A DNA stretch of 64,000 bases, from the NCBI GenBank assembly GCA_005765155.1, contig VCCP01000002.1, forward strand, positions 5,518,001 to 5,582,000, in the 5' to 3' direction. This DNA comes from Zelopaecilomyces penicillatus (taxonomy: Eukaryota > Ascomycota > Sordariomycetes > Hypocreales > Pseudodiploosporaceae). Shown here in pieces: positions 11,534-24,949 of this stretch; the stretch's first letter is position 1; every line of letters starts with the position of its first letter. Below the pieces are notes generated by a model. The model saw nothing but the letters and a program-made list of their open reading frames with translations, did not search any database and was not told the DNA's origin. The position numbers and the translations under genes were made by a program.

Positions 11534-12865
11534 CTAGATACAGAACTTGCGGTCCAACATTCTTAGAGCACGGGTATCTTCACTTGCACCGCCCTTCTCT
11601 GGGAGGCCAAGAGTAGCTGTCCTCGGGCTACTGGTTGCGCTGCCATTGTCTCCTCGCAGAATGCTGCCCGACTCAACCCTTGAGGGAGCTGGATGTAGCA
11701 GGGCAGAAAGACTTGCTTTGTTGCTGCTGGCACCATGACCATCAGAGTGCGAGCTATGCGGTGGACTAGCACTGAGAGCGCGTGTTGGTGGTGTGTGCAA
11801 TCCTGTATGAGCATTGGCTGGAGTGCCACCGGAGACCGCATTCAGTGCGGGAAGAGCGCAGTGACCAGGCTTGCTTGATGCCAGGTTGAATCGAGCATCC
11901 GGGGCAGGACCTTGGATTGCTGCCTGCAAGTTCTGTGGAGGGGAATCATAAATCCGTGGCGGCGTTAGCCCTTGAGAGTAAGTCGGGCTCTGATATACAG
12001 GTTTGGCGGTTTGCTGCAATGGTGGAAGGGATGTTCGCTCATAGACGGCAGCAGGTGTATGGGCATACTGCGGCTGCGAGTAGGGTGTTGGGTGCTGTGA
12101 GGCATATGGGGGTGGCAGCTGTTGACCATTGGGAGGGTAGGGGGCTGTGGTGTACTGGGCATAGGGTGGTGTAGCGACGGGTGAAGGAGGCCAGCCATAG
12201 CCCTGTTGAGCGTAATGAGGCGGGTATGGTTGCTGGTGGGACGCATGAGCATGGTGCTGAGGCGCAATCATGTACGGCGGCTGTTGCATCGGTGCTCGAG
12301 TGAGTGCGGGAGTCTGGTTGGATTCACCCATGCTGGATTCAGGATACATGCCCTTAACTGGCACAATGCCTCGAAGTGATCCGTCGCTGGTCGGTTGAGG
12401 AAGATCAGGTTGACCAGGCTGTGGACGGGAATAATATGAAATGAGGTGCAAGTGTTGTCCATTGGATGTGGTGATGCTGAAAGATTGCTTCATCAGTCCA
12501 TCGGCCTTGTATCGGTAGCCTTCAGGTTCGCCGTCGTCATGGTCTTCGTCACTAGCACGACCAGAATCCGAGGATGCTTTGCTGCCATTTCTTCTGCTGC
12601 CGAAACCACCTCCCCGCTTGCCTTCCATCTCTCGGTAGGTCAGGAAACTCCCAGAAACTCTGCTGGCACTCCATGATTTGCCGTCGGTCCATCTCCTCAT
12701 GCCGGCTTCTCTCTCGTCCCAAACAAAGACAGAGCCTGAACGGATAGATTGTCTTTCCTTCTCTGAAAGTCGACGTTGCACTCGAGGGAGCAGTCCCAGT
12801 CGACAAGCCTCAAACAACTTTATGGCATCCGCGGGAGTCCGCACATAACCGTGATATGTTTCCAT
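11534..12865 (-). CDS. PAC2: Gti1/Pac2 (WOPR) family transcription factor, Pac2 type
   Basis: This 443-residue regulator has a single coding exon. The N-terminus is the first half of the WOPR DNA-binding domain, with the family hallmarks ETYHGYVRTPADAIKLFEACRLG, SGSVFVWDEREAGMRRWTDG and WSASRVSGSFLTYREM in the first 90 residues. The second WOPR box follows at about 120-150 (YRYKADGLMKQSFSI, HLISYY). The rest is a long Pro/Gln/Tyr-rich low-complexity tail typical of activation or prion-like regions. The sequence is nearer to Pac2 than to Wor1/Ryp1/Sge1, which have a different spacing after LFEAC. Family members control dimorphism, conidiation, mating and virulence programmes. The gene lies downstream of a very large empty interval and probably has an intron in its 5' leader. 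Confidence 0.92.
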   Translation of the reverse strand: METYHGYVRTPADAIKLFEACRLGLLPRVQRRLSEKERQSIRSGSVFVWDEREAGMRRWTDGKSWSASRVSGSFLTYREMEGKRGGGFGSRRNGSKASSDSGRASDEDHDDGEPEGYRYKADGLMKQSFSITTSNGQHLHLISYYSRPQPGQPDLPQPTSDGSLRGIVPVKGMYPESSMGESNQTPALTRAPMQQPPYMIAPQHHAHASHQQPYPPHYAQQGYGWPPSPVATPPYAQYTTAPYPPNGQQLPPPYASQHPTPYSQPQYAHTPAAVYERTSLPPLQQTAKPVYQSPTYSQGLTPPRIYDSPPQNLQAAIQGPAPDARFNLASSKPGHCALPALNAVSGGTPANAHTGLHTPPTRALSASPPHSSHSDGHGASSNKASLSALLHPAPSRVESGSILRGDNGSATSSPRTATLGLPEKGGASEDTRALRMLDRKFCI

Positions 12866-13840
12866 GGTGTTGATTGATTTCGAATATATAATACTTGATC
12901 GTCCCCAGCACGTCCACGTCTTTTCAGTGAAACAGATCCCTCAAGAGGGTTTGTGGTGCAGCGTGCCCTTGTAAAAATCAAACGGCAACTGTTCTGATGA
13001 AATGGTTAGCCTCAGGAATGAAAGAGGTCTACAGCAAATAAAGAGTGAAGATGACAAGTGGGTAGGTGATGGGAACGAGTTTGCCGATGACAGTAGTTGG
13101 CACGTATTCAATACGGGGCCTGCAACGTGGGCCAAGCGATACACTGATTCTTGGGATCAAGAATCAATGTGTTATCACTGGTTTCTTGCCTCTGCCAATG
13201 TCATAGAAGCGGCACCATCAGCGTGGCCCCACTCGACTATATTGTCTCCTAATTTAATAGCAATGCCGCTTGGCAATATGCATATTCTGACACAGCAGCA
13301 ACTAAAAGTTCTGCCTAGGACGATCTAAGCCAAGAAACTCATCTTGGCAACTGGTTGATAGCTAGCGAGGCATGGGGCAGGTAGTCGTCATACGAGCGTA
13401 GATCTGTCAAGATTCGCACTTGCACAGGTAGATATCCCTTCGGCAAACCCGAAGACACAGGTAGCCAAGTCCCCAAGATGGGAACGAAGTAGGCAATGAA
13501 ACGGGCAATAAGTGTGAAGCGCGACGACAGTCATAGCACAGGAACACTAGATCCATGCAGGCAGCCTCGGGAAACAGCCCAGAAAAAATGGTGCATCACC
13601 GCAGACAGTCACCAAATCGAAGGAGAGGCGGGACGGAGAACAGCATACCTAACGAGGCGGTTCGGGAGACTGGAGGTGTTGAGCGTAGAAATCGTGAGAC
13701 CGAGATGATACAAGTCGGTTGAATGCTGGTCAATAGCCGCTGGTTCGCTGTTGTTGCAGTTCGCGGAGAGCGTCGAGGATAACAATGTGTGTGTGCAGAA
13801 AGCAAGAGGTTTGGAGGAGGAGATGAGCATATATTGAGGA
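12866..13840 (-). promoter_or_regulatory. Probable spliced 5' leader and core promoter of the WOPR gene
   Basis: Read on the minus strand, 13830-13649 has the pyrimidine-rich, ATG-poor look of a fungal 5' UTR. It ends at a donor (GTATGC, g at 13648). A matching acceptor lies at 12994-12995, preceded by a GCTAAC branch-like site about 15 nt upstream, giving a 655-nt leader intron. An AT-rich element (AATATATG, about 13829-13836) lies just upstream and could be the TATA element. None of this is proven; it rests on signals alone. Confidence 0.4.
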
Positions 13841-16800
13841 ACTCAGCAAGCCTTGTCAATCCCAGTAGGGAACCCGGAGTGGGCGAACAGGAGAATTAAG
13901 GTTGGGCCAGCACGCAAGGTGTGGTGGTCATGGATGGATAAGTCGGCCAAGTTGATACAGGGACGTGTGGAGGTGTGGAGAGACAAGGGGGGTGTGCAGA
14001 CAGTGGTGTCGCAGTTTGTGCACAAAAGTGCAGAGTGCAGGCGGAACTGAACCTGGCGTGGAGGCGTGAGCGGACGAGCCACGAGCTATTAGGTGCGTGT
14101 TAGGTGCGCCTGAGGGGCGGCTCTAGGGCCAAAGCAGCCAAGCAGACCAAGATGGTGCCAAGCAGTAACAAGCAGCAGCACCCAGAAGCCGCCAAGAAGC
14201 CTCAGGCGAACCCAAAAAGTCACGTCGAATTCAATCGTGGGGACCATGAACGATAACAACATCAGAAGAGCCCTTGCTTTCGATGAAAGCTGCGCTTACA
14301 GTGGGTGCTGGTATATGTGCGGTTCTAGCAGACGGCGGGGACATGGCACACGAGACAGACACGGGGGCGAGGACGTGAGAGAGTGCAAAGGCAGTACAAA
14401 GCTCCGGCGCGGAATCTGCCTTGGTCGGTTGGCAAGGTGCCGTCTTTACCGAGAAGCGGCTATCGTCCTGTCGTTCTTGTACCCGTTTCTCTTGGCTTCC
14501 AATGCTTGGTTGTCTTGGCGGTTTAGGCTCGCGCGATGATCTCGGGTGTCTGATTACCTCACAACAGGCTATTAATTGCTTGGTACCTGCCTGCTGATCG
14601 TACCACAGGCTGCACAATTAAGCTCCTTGTCCTCCGTACGGATTACGGATTACAAGCTGCGGTCGGCTCCGCTGTCCGAGAGGCGGCGGACAGCTAACAA
14701 AGTTCCAGGTGACTACAGCAATTCACCCACAAATTACCTACAGGAAGTTACTACCTGCCTATAATTACCGCCTTCTACTAGGCACTACTACTACTGCCGA
14801 CTGCGACATCCAGTACAGTGGGCTACCTAGTATTACATATGCCTCCATTTGGTGCCCGTCAGCAAATCACAGGTGCGCCCCCATTCATTGGTAATACGGA
14901 ATACAGGTAAGCAGGGCAAGCGAACGGCGCAGGGGACTTTTATGGGGTTAAATGAGCCAACGTGAGCACCGGAAATAACAACAGAAGGGCGTTCCTCGGG
15001 GCCGCAGCCAAAAAATCCGCTGGCCGTGCACGGAAAGGATCCCCAGGAAAACAGCAGCCGAGCCGCTACAGAATCTTCTGGTTGAGATATGCCTACAAAA
15101 AGACCAACCTTTGTAGCAAAGTATGCGATAGTCACTTATCATCATTCAGTGCCGGAGATCCGTTATTACATAAAAGCCCTTGTGGGCCAGGAGAAACCTC
15201 GCGGCAATATCAAACACGACGGACCCAGACAATGCTAATGGTGTCCAGACATACGCGTCCCCGGGGGGAAACATAATTACTTTGCAAGCCACGGCTAATC
15301 CCTGATAAGGCCACAGGATTTCTCCTAAGCTTATTTCCAAAGCAAACGCACTCATAATGTATGGTACACTGCTGACACCTGTCATCGGTAAGGGGGAGGG
15401 GCGCAAGACTAACAAACTGTCCTCGGACTCGCACCTAAAGCTATTGGATGTCTTTCTTTGCACAAGCTGAATCCTACAAAAGATGCTGCTATAGGAATTA
15501 TTGACCCAGCTCGCCAGCCTCAGCTCCAGCAGGAGTCAAGTGCTGACTAGCAGCTGCTGCTGATCGCCATTGTACGCCGCACAGTCGGCAAGGCACCTGT
15601 TTAAGATATATCAACACAGGCAGGGACGGCCAAGACTCGCCCTCTCCTCCCCGCAATCGCCCAGAGCGCCCTTTGCCTTTCTGGATAAGTCGGCACGTCG
15701 TCAGGACGTCCATCCCAGGCTGGCGCCGTCGCTAGACCCACGCCTGGCGCCCGCTACGTACCCTCTTGCTCAGTAGAGTTGCCGCCAGTCCTTAGTACCC
15801 GCCAACTGTAAAAGTGAGCCCTGAAAAAGGCTAATCAAGCCCCCCTCACCCCCTGCCGGCCATGCGATCATAGCAGAATCCAGCAAAGTCTCTTTGCCGT
15901 ATTTGCTCCCCGTCAAAATACATCGCGGATGATGCGGCTATCTTGGTCTTGACCTGACGAAGCGCTAGCGATCGCCTTTGATGCACCAAGTGCCGTGGCT
16001 GCCGATGAGGGAGGGATGGAGGGATGGAAACATGATTGGGAGGGGGGGCGTGTGGCCGGAGACCGAGGTGCTCCGATGCATCTTCTATGTTCTGTAGTTA
16101 CAAAGACTCCCCGGGCTGTACTCCGTATCGTCACACAATATCTTGGAACGGCAACAACGGGTATGCGGAAGACTCTATCGTCATTATCAAACTACCGGAT
16201 ATGGGGAAGCAAGCACAGCCGTAGATTGCGGGTATACCAGCACAGCGGTTAGGCCTTGATATTGGCCAGCCACCAAACCGCAACGGAGTGGTTTGTCGGT
16301 GTTCGCGACCTTTCAAATATTGTGTACATTACGGAGTCATGTTCAATCCTCAATTGACAATTGCAAGACTCCGTGCTTAGAAACAAACTTCATCAGTATC
16401 TACGTAGAAAAGGCGAAAGCCACAATCGACGTTTTTTTCAACCGACTTATTGCATGGCTATCTATCGCCTTCGCCAAATTGACCCGTCGGGATTACAATA
16501 ATGAGCCCTGCAGACGACGCTGGCAACGTCAAAGGTGTCTGGCTGCGGAGTAAATTGTCACACACTGCTTACCGTTTTGTCGCACAGTCTCAGGTCTCCC
16601 TACACTGCCACCAATGTGTGTGCTTGCGGCATTGACATTGCCGAAGGCGCTGTACTTATTTAAGCCTTCAAGCTGTGCTTTGTACGACAATACATGTCAA
16701 CTGAGGAGCCACGTTTGCACATACGTATGAACGTAGGTAGGTAGAAAGTAAGCATATGGATACCTCATCACACTATCTGACAAGTTATCCTCATGTTTGG

Positions 16801-19800
16801 ATTCTGCTTTAGCTGTATGTTTTGAATGTGCAGCTGTAATCCATTGCCGAAGTTAGGAGGAGGCTGTGCACAGATGGCTTCCATTCCCAGGGCTCAATCT
16901 TGGCATCTCATTTGCCCGGTCACACTCGGAGGGTCACCGAGTCGGTGCCGTTGAGCCGGTTGCCTGTGTCTAGGTGGCTGTTGACACCTTGTCTCGGCAT
17001 CACGGCGCCTTATTGTACCTGTCGAGTAGGGAGTGATACTGCACCCTGAGTTGAGTAAGTGCACGCCATTGGCCACCTGAGTATGTCTTTTCACCCACTT
17101 CGTCTATGCGCACAACGCAACGACGGTTCAGCGTGGCTATGCAAACGATGAGTTTGAAGACATCACCGCGCCTAGCAAACAGCATACTACGTAGAAAGAC
17201 CGACGTACATGGCGATATTAGCGTTGCTGCATTCTTGGCGCAGCTCTCGGTACTTGAAAAAGGGTGAGATCGATGATTTAGTAGTGGCCCGTTTCGCAGG
17301 CACTAACCCCACCGCCAACCAGAACAACATCGTACGACGTCCGTTCACAAATTATCCACAGCTGGGTTTTCTCCTTGGAAAAACAAAGTGAGACTGTATC
17401 ATGCTAGTTAGCTGCCACCTAGGTATTAGACATAATATTAGGCCGCTGACCCCTGGCAGAAGAGGGATTGCCAGGAATGGCTGCCTGTTCTTTTAGTTAA
17501 GCTTTGTCACGACGCATCTGAGACTCAGGCTTGGCACCATTTAAAGCACGAATTAGGCCTGAGACAAATCAGGTTTGCTTGAATGCCACGACGGAGAACA
17601 CGCTTTTCCTTTCTCTCTCTTTCTGGCCGCATTCCTGTGTTCGTTCCATACAATACCTGCTCAGAATTCAGGCGTTTGATGGCGTTATACATACAGGTCA
17701 TCACTGTGTCAAACGTTCGGAACAGGGTTGCCGAGCGCGGGTTTCGAGATTTGGTATCGAATATCTACCCGAATTTCGTCAGGCTCTCACCGTGTGCTGC
17801 ACACCTCGCCAAACAACTCTATACTCAGCAACAACTGTGTGGAATTTTGTGGCAAATAAAGCGGCGTACATAATTATCAAAGGTGCCTCTCTCGGTTGAA
17901 TCGGCCCAGCCTTGTCTCGTCGGTTGTCCAATCCCCACGCCCCTCCCCTCGTCAGATTAGAGCCAAGGGTTTGTTTGCCCAGGTATTGAGTGGTGCGACA
18001 CGTGAAATAAAGTGACTGGGAGTCAGAACGTCACATTATGACGTCGCCGCTGTCCATGCCGAGCTCGCCCCGATGGGATTCATCTGCCAAGACTTCCCTT
18101 GACATTTGCATCTCCTATCTACCTCCGTTTCTGCATCTCGAATGCCTGTGTTTCGAGCCCCGTACATGATTATATACTGCTTCCTTGTGGTATTTATATG
18201 CTTGTCGCCCGGCGGGCTTTCCGTTCATGAAGCCGTGTACACGTTTGAACAGTGGACCAGTCGCGAACGACATTGGATGAATACAATACGTGAACCAACA
18301 TCCACCGACATCACGTGTTCGGTGCCAAAAGCTCCTCCCAAAAGGCTGGGCAAGCGGCCTCTTAAGCGGGTCATGGTCATGCCATTCGCATTCGGCTAAA
18401 CGGCTAGTTCTTTCTTGGCTCTCGTCAGTTGGCTCAATATGCCTGCGGTAGAATTGAATTTGTCTTCCCTTGCAAGAAAACAGATAATGCAAATAGTGGT
18501 GACAAAGGCGCCCTGTATTACAGGATCTCGTGACGACATGCTGTAAAACAAAATACAGTGAATAATTTGCACAATATTGCACACATGTAGAGCCGCAGTC
18601 GGACTGGTCTGGTAAGGCAAACGGCAACTTCAAATGAGGTGCGTCAGCGCGCACAGGACATTCATTCTCTTCAACTCTAGGAGAGGCTTTGGAAAGCCAA
18701 AATAACATTATTTGTTCTAGGTGTAGATAGTCACGAAAGGATTCTCCGCCTGCACACTCATGGATGGCGGAAGGTGACCGAGCCTGAGACGGTTCAGCCA
18801 TCTGAATTAGGTGCAAAGCCGGGATGCCCTGCAACAGTGGGGAAAGAGCCCGTGCCACGGGTAACTCGGCCGGGAAACACCCCTCAGCTGATCCACGAGC
18901 GGCGAGGTGCGCGTTTAAGCATGAATTTAAGCGTTGTCAGCCACTATGCTTGGCACGGAAGCTATGTCGTCTGATGAATTGAAATGGTGTGCAGCCTGCC
19001 CAAATGGACGAATCTGCGGAAGTTACGGCCAGATAGTACAGGTTTTCGACGAACTTTGATATTGACCCGGAAAATATCGCCATTCACTTGATAATAGTCT
19101 CTCATCATCTCAATGTCTTGTTTTTGCGTATAAAAAATTGCACGGCTTTTGTTTTAAGTTTCCCACATGGTCTATGCCTTTGCGCAAACCATGGGCGTAG
19201 CTCTAGCAAAGGTGGGGGGACAAGTTAAGGTTGGTGCGCATTCAAGGTGCCGTTCTTGCCGACTTGGCTTTAGGGGGGGTGGCAGGGATTGACCACTTTC
19301 GGAACCTCTGTGTGGTCATGACCGTTGTATCGTACCTGCCTGCCAAGGTGCGGAACCTCGTATGGTTGTTGTACAGTAGCAGACCACCGTGCCTGCTTAT
19401 TTCCGTTTCAGATATGTGAGGCATAACCATCCATGATCCTACAACGAACGGGTTGATGAAGGGTTCACCTGCCATTGCCTGATCTTATTCTACTGGGTAT
19501 AGGCAGTTGGCGGTTTTCTGCAGGTATTCGTATCTTCTGCAGTGTTATCAGCACCCCTAAGAGAATTAATGCGCCTTCCCTAATGTGCCATCAGCAAACC
19601 ATACCCAATTTATTTCATATCAGAACCCCATTAACCTTTGCGATAAACTCCTTTGCCTACCCAATGCCAGGTCTCACTTGGTACAGATTCAATGGAAAAT
19701 GCACCGTGAAAACGTTGCTCCAGTCGGCCATGGCAGCGAGGGATGCGTGTGCTTTGCACCGATTGGCTAGATGTCGACGTCTGTCCCGCGGAGGTACGGC

Positions 19801-20300
19801 ATTCGCCTCTTCAGCATTGCATTACGAGCAAATACCACGCCGCCATCTACCTACTTCATATTACGACCGTGCCATGATTAACCTTCCAGGTCCCAACGGC
19901 CCCGTCGAGCCGTTCATGTGCCCTCCGCAGAGGGAATGTCATTAGCAAGTCCTAGCTAAGTTCGATAGTTCATGCCCAGTCTTCTCAGTCTCGGCATCAC
20001 CGTCTTTGTGTGAATAGTGCTTCTTAGCAGCGCCAAATTACCCCGGAAATTTACGGCGTATCTGAACGCTGTTCATTACCATAGATGCTTCTAAACAAAG
20101 CTCGATGTGGATATCTTGCGCATGGGCGCTAGTGCTCAGTTTCTCACAGGCTTACAAACGTGCCCACTCAGCCCCGTCTTTTGCTTTGCCCTATTATTTG
20201 CAGGTGAACGCTATCCATACAGCCATCTGCCAAACCATAGACTCAATCTTCAAGTGGCAGCAAATCTTAGCGAGGGCTTGCTCTTGGCACGGGACAACCA
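13841..20300. other. Gene-free region, first part of the desert upstream of the WOPR gene
   Basis: I find no exon chain, domain or RNA gene in this 6.5 kb. Base composition is ordinary and not strongly AT-rich. A 247-codon open frame on the minus strand (18115-18858) has no recognisable domain (see findings). Short words such as ACTCCGTA/TACGGAGT and GTAGGTAC-like runs recur. The direct repeat GGATTAC twice in a row is at 14640-14653. Confidence 0.5.
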
Positions 20301-20314
20301 AACAACATACACCA

Positions 20315-20362
20315 TGCGACAGCGACAGCAACAGCAACAGCGACGGCGACGGCGACTTACGA
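20315..20362 (+). repeat. CAGCAA/CGACGG imperfect trinucleotide repeat
   Basis: An imperfect run of GAC/AGC/AAC/GGC triplets in the gene desert. It is simple-sequence DNA and no coding role is supported. Confidence 0.7.
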
Positions 20363-21038
20363 GAGGTAAGTTACGTCGCAACTCCAACCGAGCATTTAGG
20401 CTATATACTCAAGCCGTATGTGACAGTCGCCAGACAGATCATACTTCATCGGACTGAGAAATACGAGGGTTGATGAGCCTCCCTGGCTGATTGCCAGTAA
20501 GCATAATGTTCAAAGGAACATCATGACTACAGACAATCTCCACTGTATTGCCTTACGCAGTAATCTGAGACCATTTGTCGCCGAGCCGCTCTGTATCCAT
20601 TCGCCAAGTCCACAAAGCTGCAGCGGATCGGGGTTAACAGAAGGTTTTTACAACGTAACTGAATGTATCCTAAGAACCAGGGCATGCAACCAAAGACTCA
20701 ATGCAATATCTGCATTTCCACGGATATTCTCGCAACAATCTACCTTGTGTTAGCTTTGGAAAGGGCAACATTGTCAACGAGATACTGAGCATGCTACTCG
20801 CTCTTTTATCTCAGTCGGGGAAGGTAAATCAAATGGGCACAGTGCACTTGTCTACTGTAGTGCTGATTAATTACACTCGCATGGCTATTGGGGTACGGAG
20901 TTACCAGTGGCTGACTTCGGTGCCCCGGAGCCGCTCACTTGTGAATCGCCTCAATAAGAAGTGTGCTGCTTCGACAGTAATAAGTGTTTGGGTCAATTCT
21001 CCAGCGGAAACCTCATTTGGTCGCCAAAGTGTCATATT

Positions 21039-21080
21039 GAAGAAGAAGAAGAAGAAGAAGAAGAAGAAGAAGAAGAAGAG
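21039..21080 (+). repeat. (GAA/AAG)n microsatellite, about 14 copies
   Basis: A nearly perfect purine-only trinucleotide run. On either strand it gives poly-Lys/Glu or poly-Phe frames that are artefacts of the repeat. Confidence 0.95.
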
Positions 21081-24000
21081 AATCAAGTGTGCCAAGCAAG
21101 CTGGTCGTCTGGGCTCAAATCTAACATGGCTTTTAGGCCCAAGCCAAGCTCATTGCACAATTACTGCCCCATGCATTAGCGGGTGAGGCGGAAGTTTAAC
21201 TTTGGAGCTTGTCGCCAAGCATTGGCAGTGGGACCCAGCATTTGCTTCGGCTTTCCCCATGTCAGCAACGGGGAACTTCCGTGGGGGCACACAGTACTAG
21301 TGGGGAACTCAGTTGTGGGAAAATCCACAATACCCATTACCCTATAATGCTGGGCATTTGCTTTGTTACAATGGATTGCATTCGGATCTCTGAAGGGAAG
21401 CTGGAGTGTTCCCTTAGTGATTCAATGTAACACTATAGATAAGCAAGATACTAATGAAGCTTTTAGTTAGGCTTTCCGACGTCACCGTCCTACACAATCA
21501 CGGCGATTAGAAAGTCAAATCACACCTTGGTCGATATGTCAACTTCCTTTCCCGGCTATTCTACTAGACACAGAAAAAAAAAGATTAGAAGCTAACAAGT
21601 GACCACACCGAACCGATGTTTGAGATTATATGCCTGTTGCTGCTGTGCTAGCACACACCCTCTGTCTTTGCTTGAATAATAGAAAAAGGGTGCTAAGCGA
21701 CATGTTGTCGTCTCCGATCAACCGATGCGACACACAGCCAAGTACAGTCAGCTGCCGTTCTCAGAACCTTTCTCTTCCAAGTTCTGTAGCATCTAGGTTG
21801 ACTACACCTAGAAGCTTGTTTCGAGAGTGGTGCACGAATCGGCACGGCAGTTGCCTTTTTCGACACTATATTTGTCCATGAAAGTGTCTCAGTGCGCCTT
21901 CTTATCTCAAACAAGGTTACCGAGGAGCAAGGAGGCACACGCCCGTCGAACATATTCCCAACCAAACAGCCCAAGCTATTCCAGATGTACCTACGTGGTA
22001 AATCATTCTTACTTTTAACACAATAACCCCCCTCCCCTCCGCAGGCGCTTGACTAGCTTGAAAACTGGCGAGAGATAGAGATGTATGCAGCATGGACGAT
22101 GACATTTTCCCTTGTGGAGTGCGTTCGGCACCTACCCAGTTTGGCCATTGCATGGTACCGGTACTGCTATAAGGACAGAGCAACCAACGCCTTACTATCC
22201 AGTTCTTTTGACTCACGGCATGTCTGATATGATGATTTAAAAGTGGTCATTTGCGCCAAGGCGTGGCCATGTGTGCGTCTGAGTTGGACTGACTTTCGGC
22301 AAATATCTAGGATCCATCACACATCAAAGGCCACCTCCACGCAATTTGGCATTACATATCGGTGATATACTCAGTCCAGACTCCCAAGTGGTACCCAAAA
22401 ATAAAGAAAAAAAATGGTTGTAACTGACAAGCGCGTCATTTCGTTGAGATGGCGCCATTTACTGGCTGGACTCCGTACACGCTAAAGCACTCCAAGTCAA
22501 CTTGTGTCACTCTTTGGTGGGAAACACCGGCCACGCCCCTCCGGGAAGCCAAATTACACATCATGCAGAGTGATACACATGCAGGCGTACGGACGGATCT
22601 GGGATGGTTTTAAATAAGTTAAACCCCAGTCGATGATCGCCTCCAATTGGACTGTCCAGAACCCTCCCGATTGATTTCCGCTTAAGCTTATTTGATGCTA
22701 CATGCTACGCGAGAGGTGCAGTGATGCGCTATTAAATTTAGGCGTCGGAATTTACAGTAGGCATCTGAGCCTGAGTTTGTGCCGATCTCTTGAGCAACAA
22801 TATTTCAGTTTGTTGATTTTCTTTTGCTCACCGAGAATCACTCGCATATGCGAAAAAATTCAACCCAAGTATGCAAATTCCAATACGTATAGGCATTTTT
22901 ATGTGTTTTAATTCCAGCAGAAGGTAGGCTATTTCCGTTTGGTGATGTGTTTGTTTCTCATGTACGAAAGCCAGCACTTCGTACTACGCACTAAGTAATA
23001 TAATGACACCCCAAGTGGGCGGCACGGCAGAACGGATCAGACGGCATCGATACCTCAATGTTTGCTGGCCGAACTACCAGAAGGTGAATGGGACATGAGC
23101 CTCGCTCGGCATATCGCACGCTTCCCGCTCAGGCAAAGCTACCCTGTGCTTTGTAGCACAATAGCATAGCTGTATTTCCACTATTCTATACTCATGCGAA
23201 AGTTCATATCGGCAGTGCCTGTAGCAATACGGCACATACTGTACAGTATGGACAGGATGCATGAGCACCCATGCGGCTTTTCATGTGAGCATTCTGTGCG
23301 GTGTTTTCCTGTTTGCACCTCGATGCAACGGGTGAATGGGAGCAGTTTTGTTTTTCTCTTTTCTCCCACACGCTATGGGCCCGATGACGACGATGCCACC
23401 ACCTGCAACTGCGGCGCCGATCACAGCAGGCCTGCGAAATACCTTCCTAGTACCGACGTTTCTATCTGTTGGAGCACAAGTACGAATGCACATACGTAAG
23501 TAGGTCAAATAGGTAAATCATATATGTACTGTATGTACGGATGCCCGTCATACTGTCCCAGGTGTTTGAAACGCGCAGGGGCGTTGGTTTTCTGTTTCAA
23601 CTCGTTCTCAACTTACATTGGGTTCGTCTTTGGCGGCTGAGTGCATGTTGTTGAGAGTGTATCCTAAACTCCTCCAGGAGCATTGCATTTTGAAGTTTGT
23701 GGATGATGTGGAAACAAGCTCACGATGTTTGGCCCCGCCTGACTGACGCGAGTCTTGGAGATTTGGTTTGACAAGTCGGGTTATTCATGACGAGTTCATC
23801 TGCACACCCTTTCTTCTCCACGCCCTTCCTCACCCCTTCTGCATGCGCCATCACACGCCGCTCCACACCTTCTCGGTTCTGACGGCACGAGCCCTTGTCC
23901 TTTCGCGTGCTGAAGGGGCATACACACCCTTTCTGTATCGCGACTTGATATCAGTGCTGATAAGGGCATGGAAACTAGTACTGCGACCTGGAGGCTGATA

Positions 24001-24910
24001 AAGGCACTTTGCCTAGAACGTACATGGGATCAATTACACAAGTTTGGATAGGTACCTCCCTGCCTTGGCAAAGCTTCAATTTGGTGGGACTTGGCCCGGC
24101 TAAACTATTCCACTGATTCCAGAACAAAACACTGGAATTTCCCGCCAAGCCCAAGAAATGAAAAACGAAAAAAGCAAAATTAAAAAAATAAACATCCGCA
24201 CTGGAACTGAGTGGACCTCGCATCGCGGGTGGTGGCGCCAAATCAACCCGCTTTGGCCCAAGGGCGCGATTTACAAAAATACACACATACATACATGCAT
24301 GCCCCGTACGGAAGCGTGCACAAAAAGCATTGGATCCAAAGTGTAAATTAAGAGTTGGCCTACGAATTTAACCCTTTGTTTATGCTTAGGAGGAGGCGCT
24401 GCAGGGGTGTGTGGGGTTGATTGGAACAAAACCAATCTGTATTTCATCCTCAAAGTAGCAGCCAGCACCTTGGGGGGTACTAATGTACTCTGTATCTATA
24501 TCTGTATCCCATTGCACTCTTTGGGAATTCTGGGGTGTGCAAAGACATTCGATAATTGGGGCTTTGTGGCTTGCGTTGCTGTTTTCAGCAGCCAGGTATT
24601 ATTGCCGATAGCATGCCACTTGATAAGAGCACGGTGGTAGCTGAAGGGGGGCGGCGCAACTGACTCGTCCGGGCCTTCATCCGCCTCATTCGCGGGGAGC
24701 ATTTTGTGAATGTTTCCAAAATTGCTTTACTAATTAATATGTTAGGATGGCGCTGGATCCTGGGCCCTTGTTTTCTGCCCATGACGAACCAGGCGTGAAT
24801 TGAAGTGCTGATGTCTAGTAGTTGGGTGAGCTGTGATGCCAGATTATATGAAGCATGTTCTGACCATTTTCTATTTTCAGCCCGCGTAGGTACGGGATTT
24901 CCCACCAAAA

Positions 24911-24949
24911 ACGCCCTCCCCTGCCCTCCCCTGCCCTGTCCCTATAAAA
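24911..24949 (+). promoter_or_regulatory. Promoter-like C-rich repeat plus TATA box inside the desert
   Basis: Two tandem copies of CCCTCCCCTG-like sequence (24914-24935) are followed eight bases later by TATAAAA (24943-24949). This resembles a fungal core promoter but no coding frame follows it, so it could drive a non-coding RNA or be fortuitous. Confidence 0.3.

Noticed and set aside
20961..21179. Poly-Glu, poly-Lys and poly-Phe frames over the GAA repeat
   Set aside because: Frame products of a trinucleotide microsatellite, not genes.
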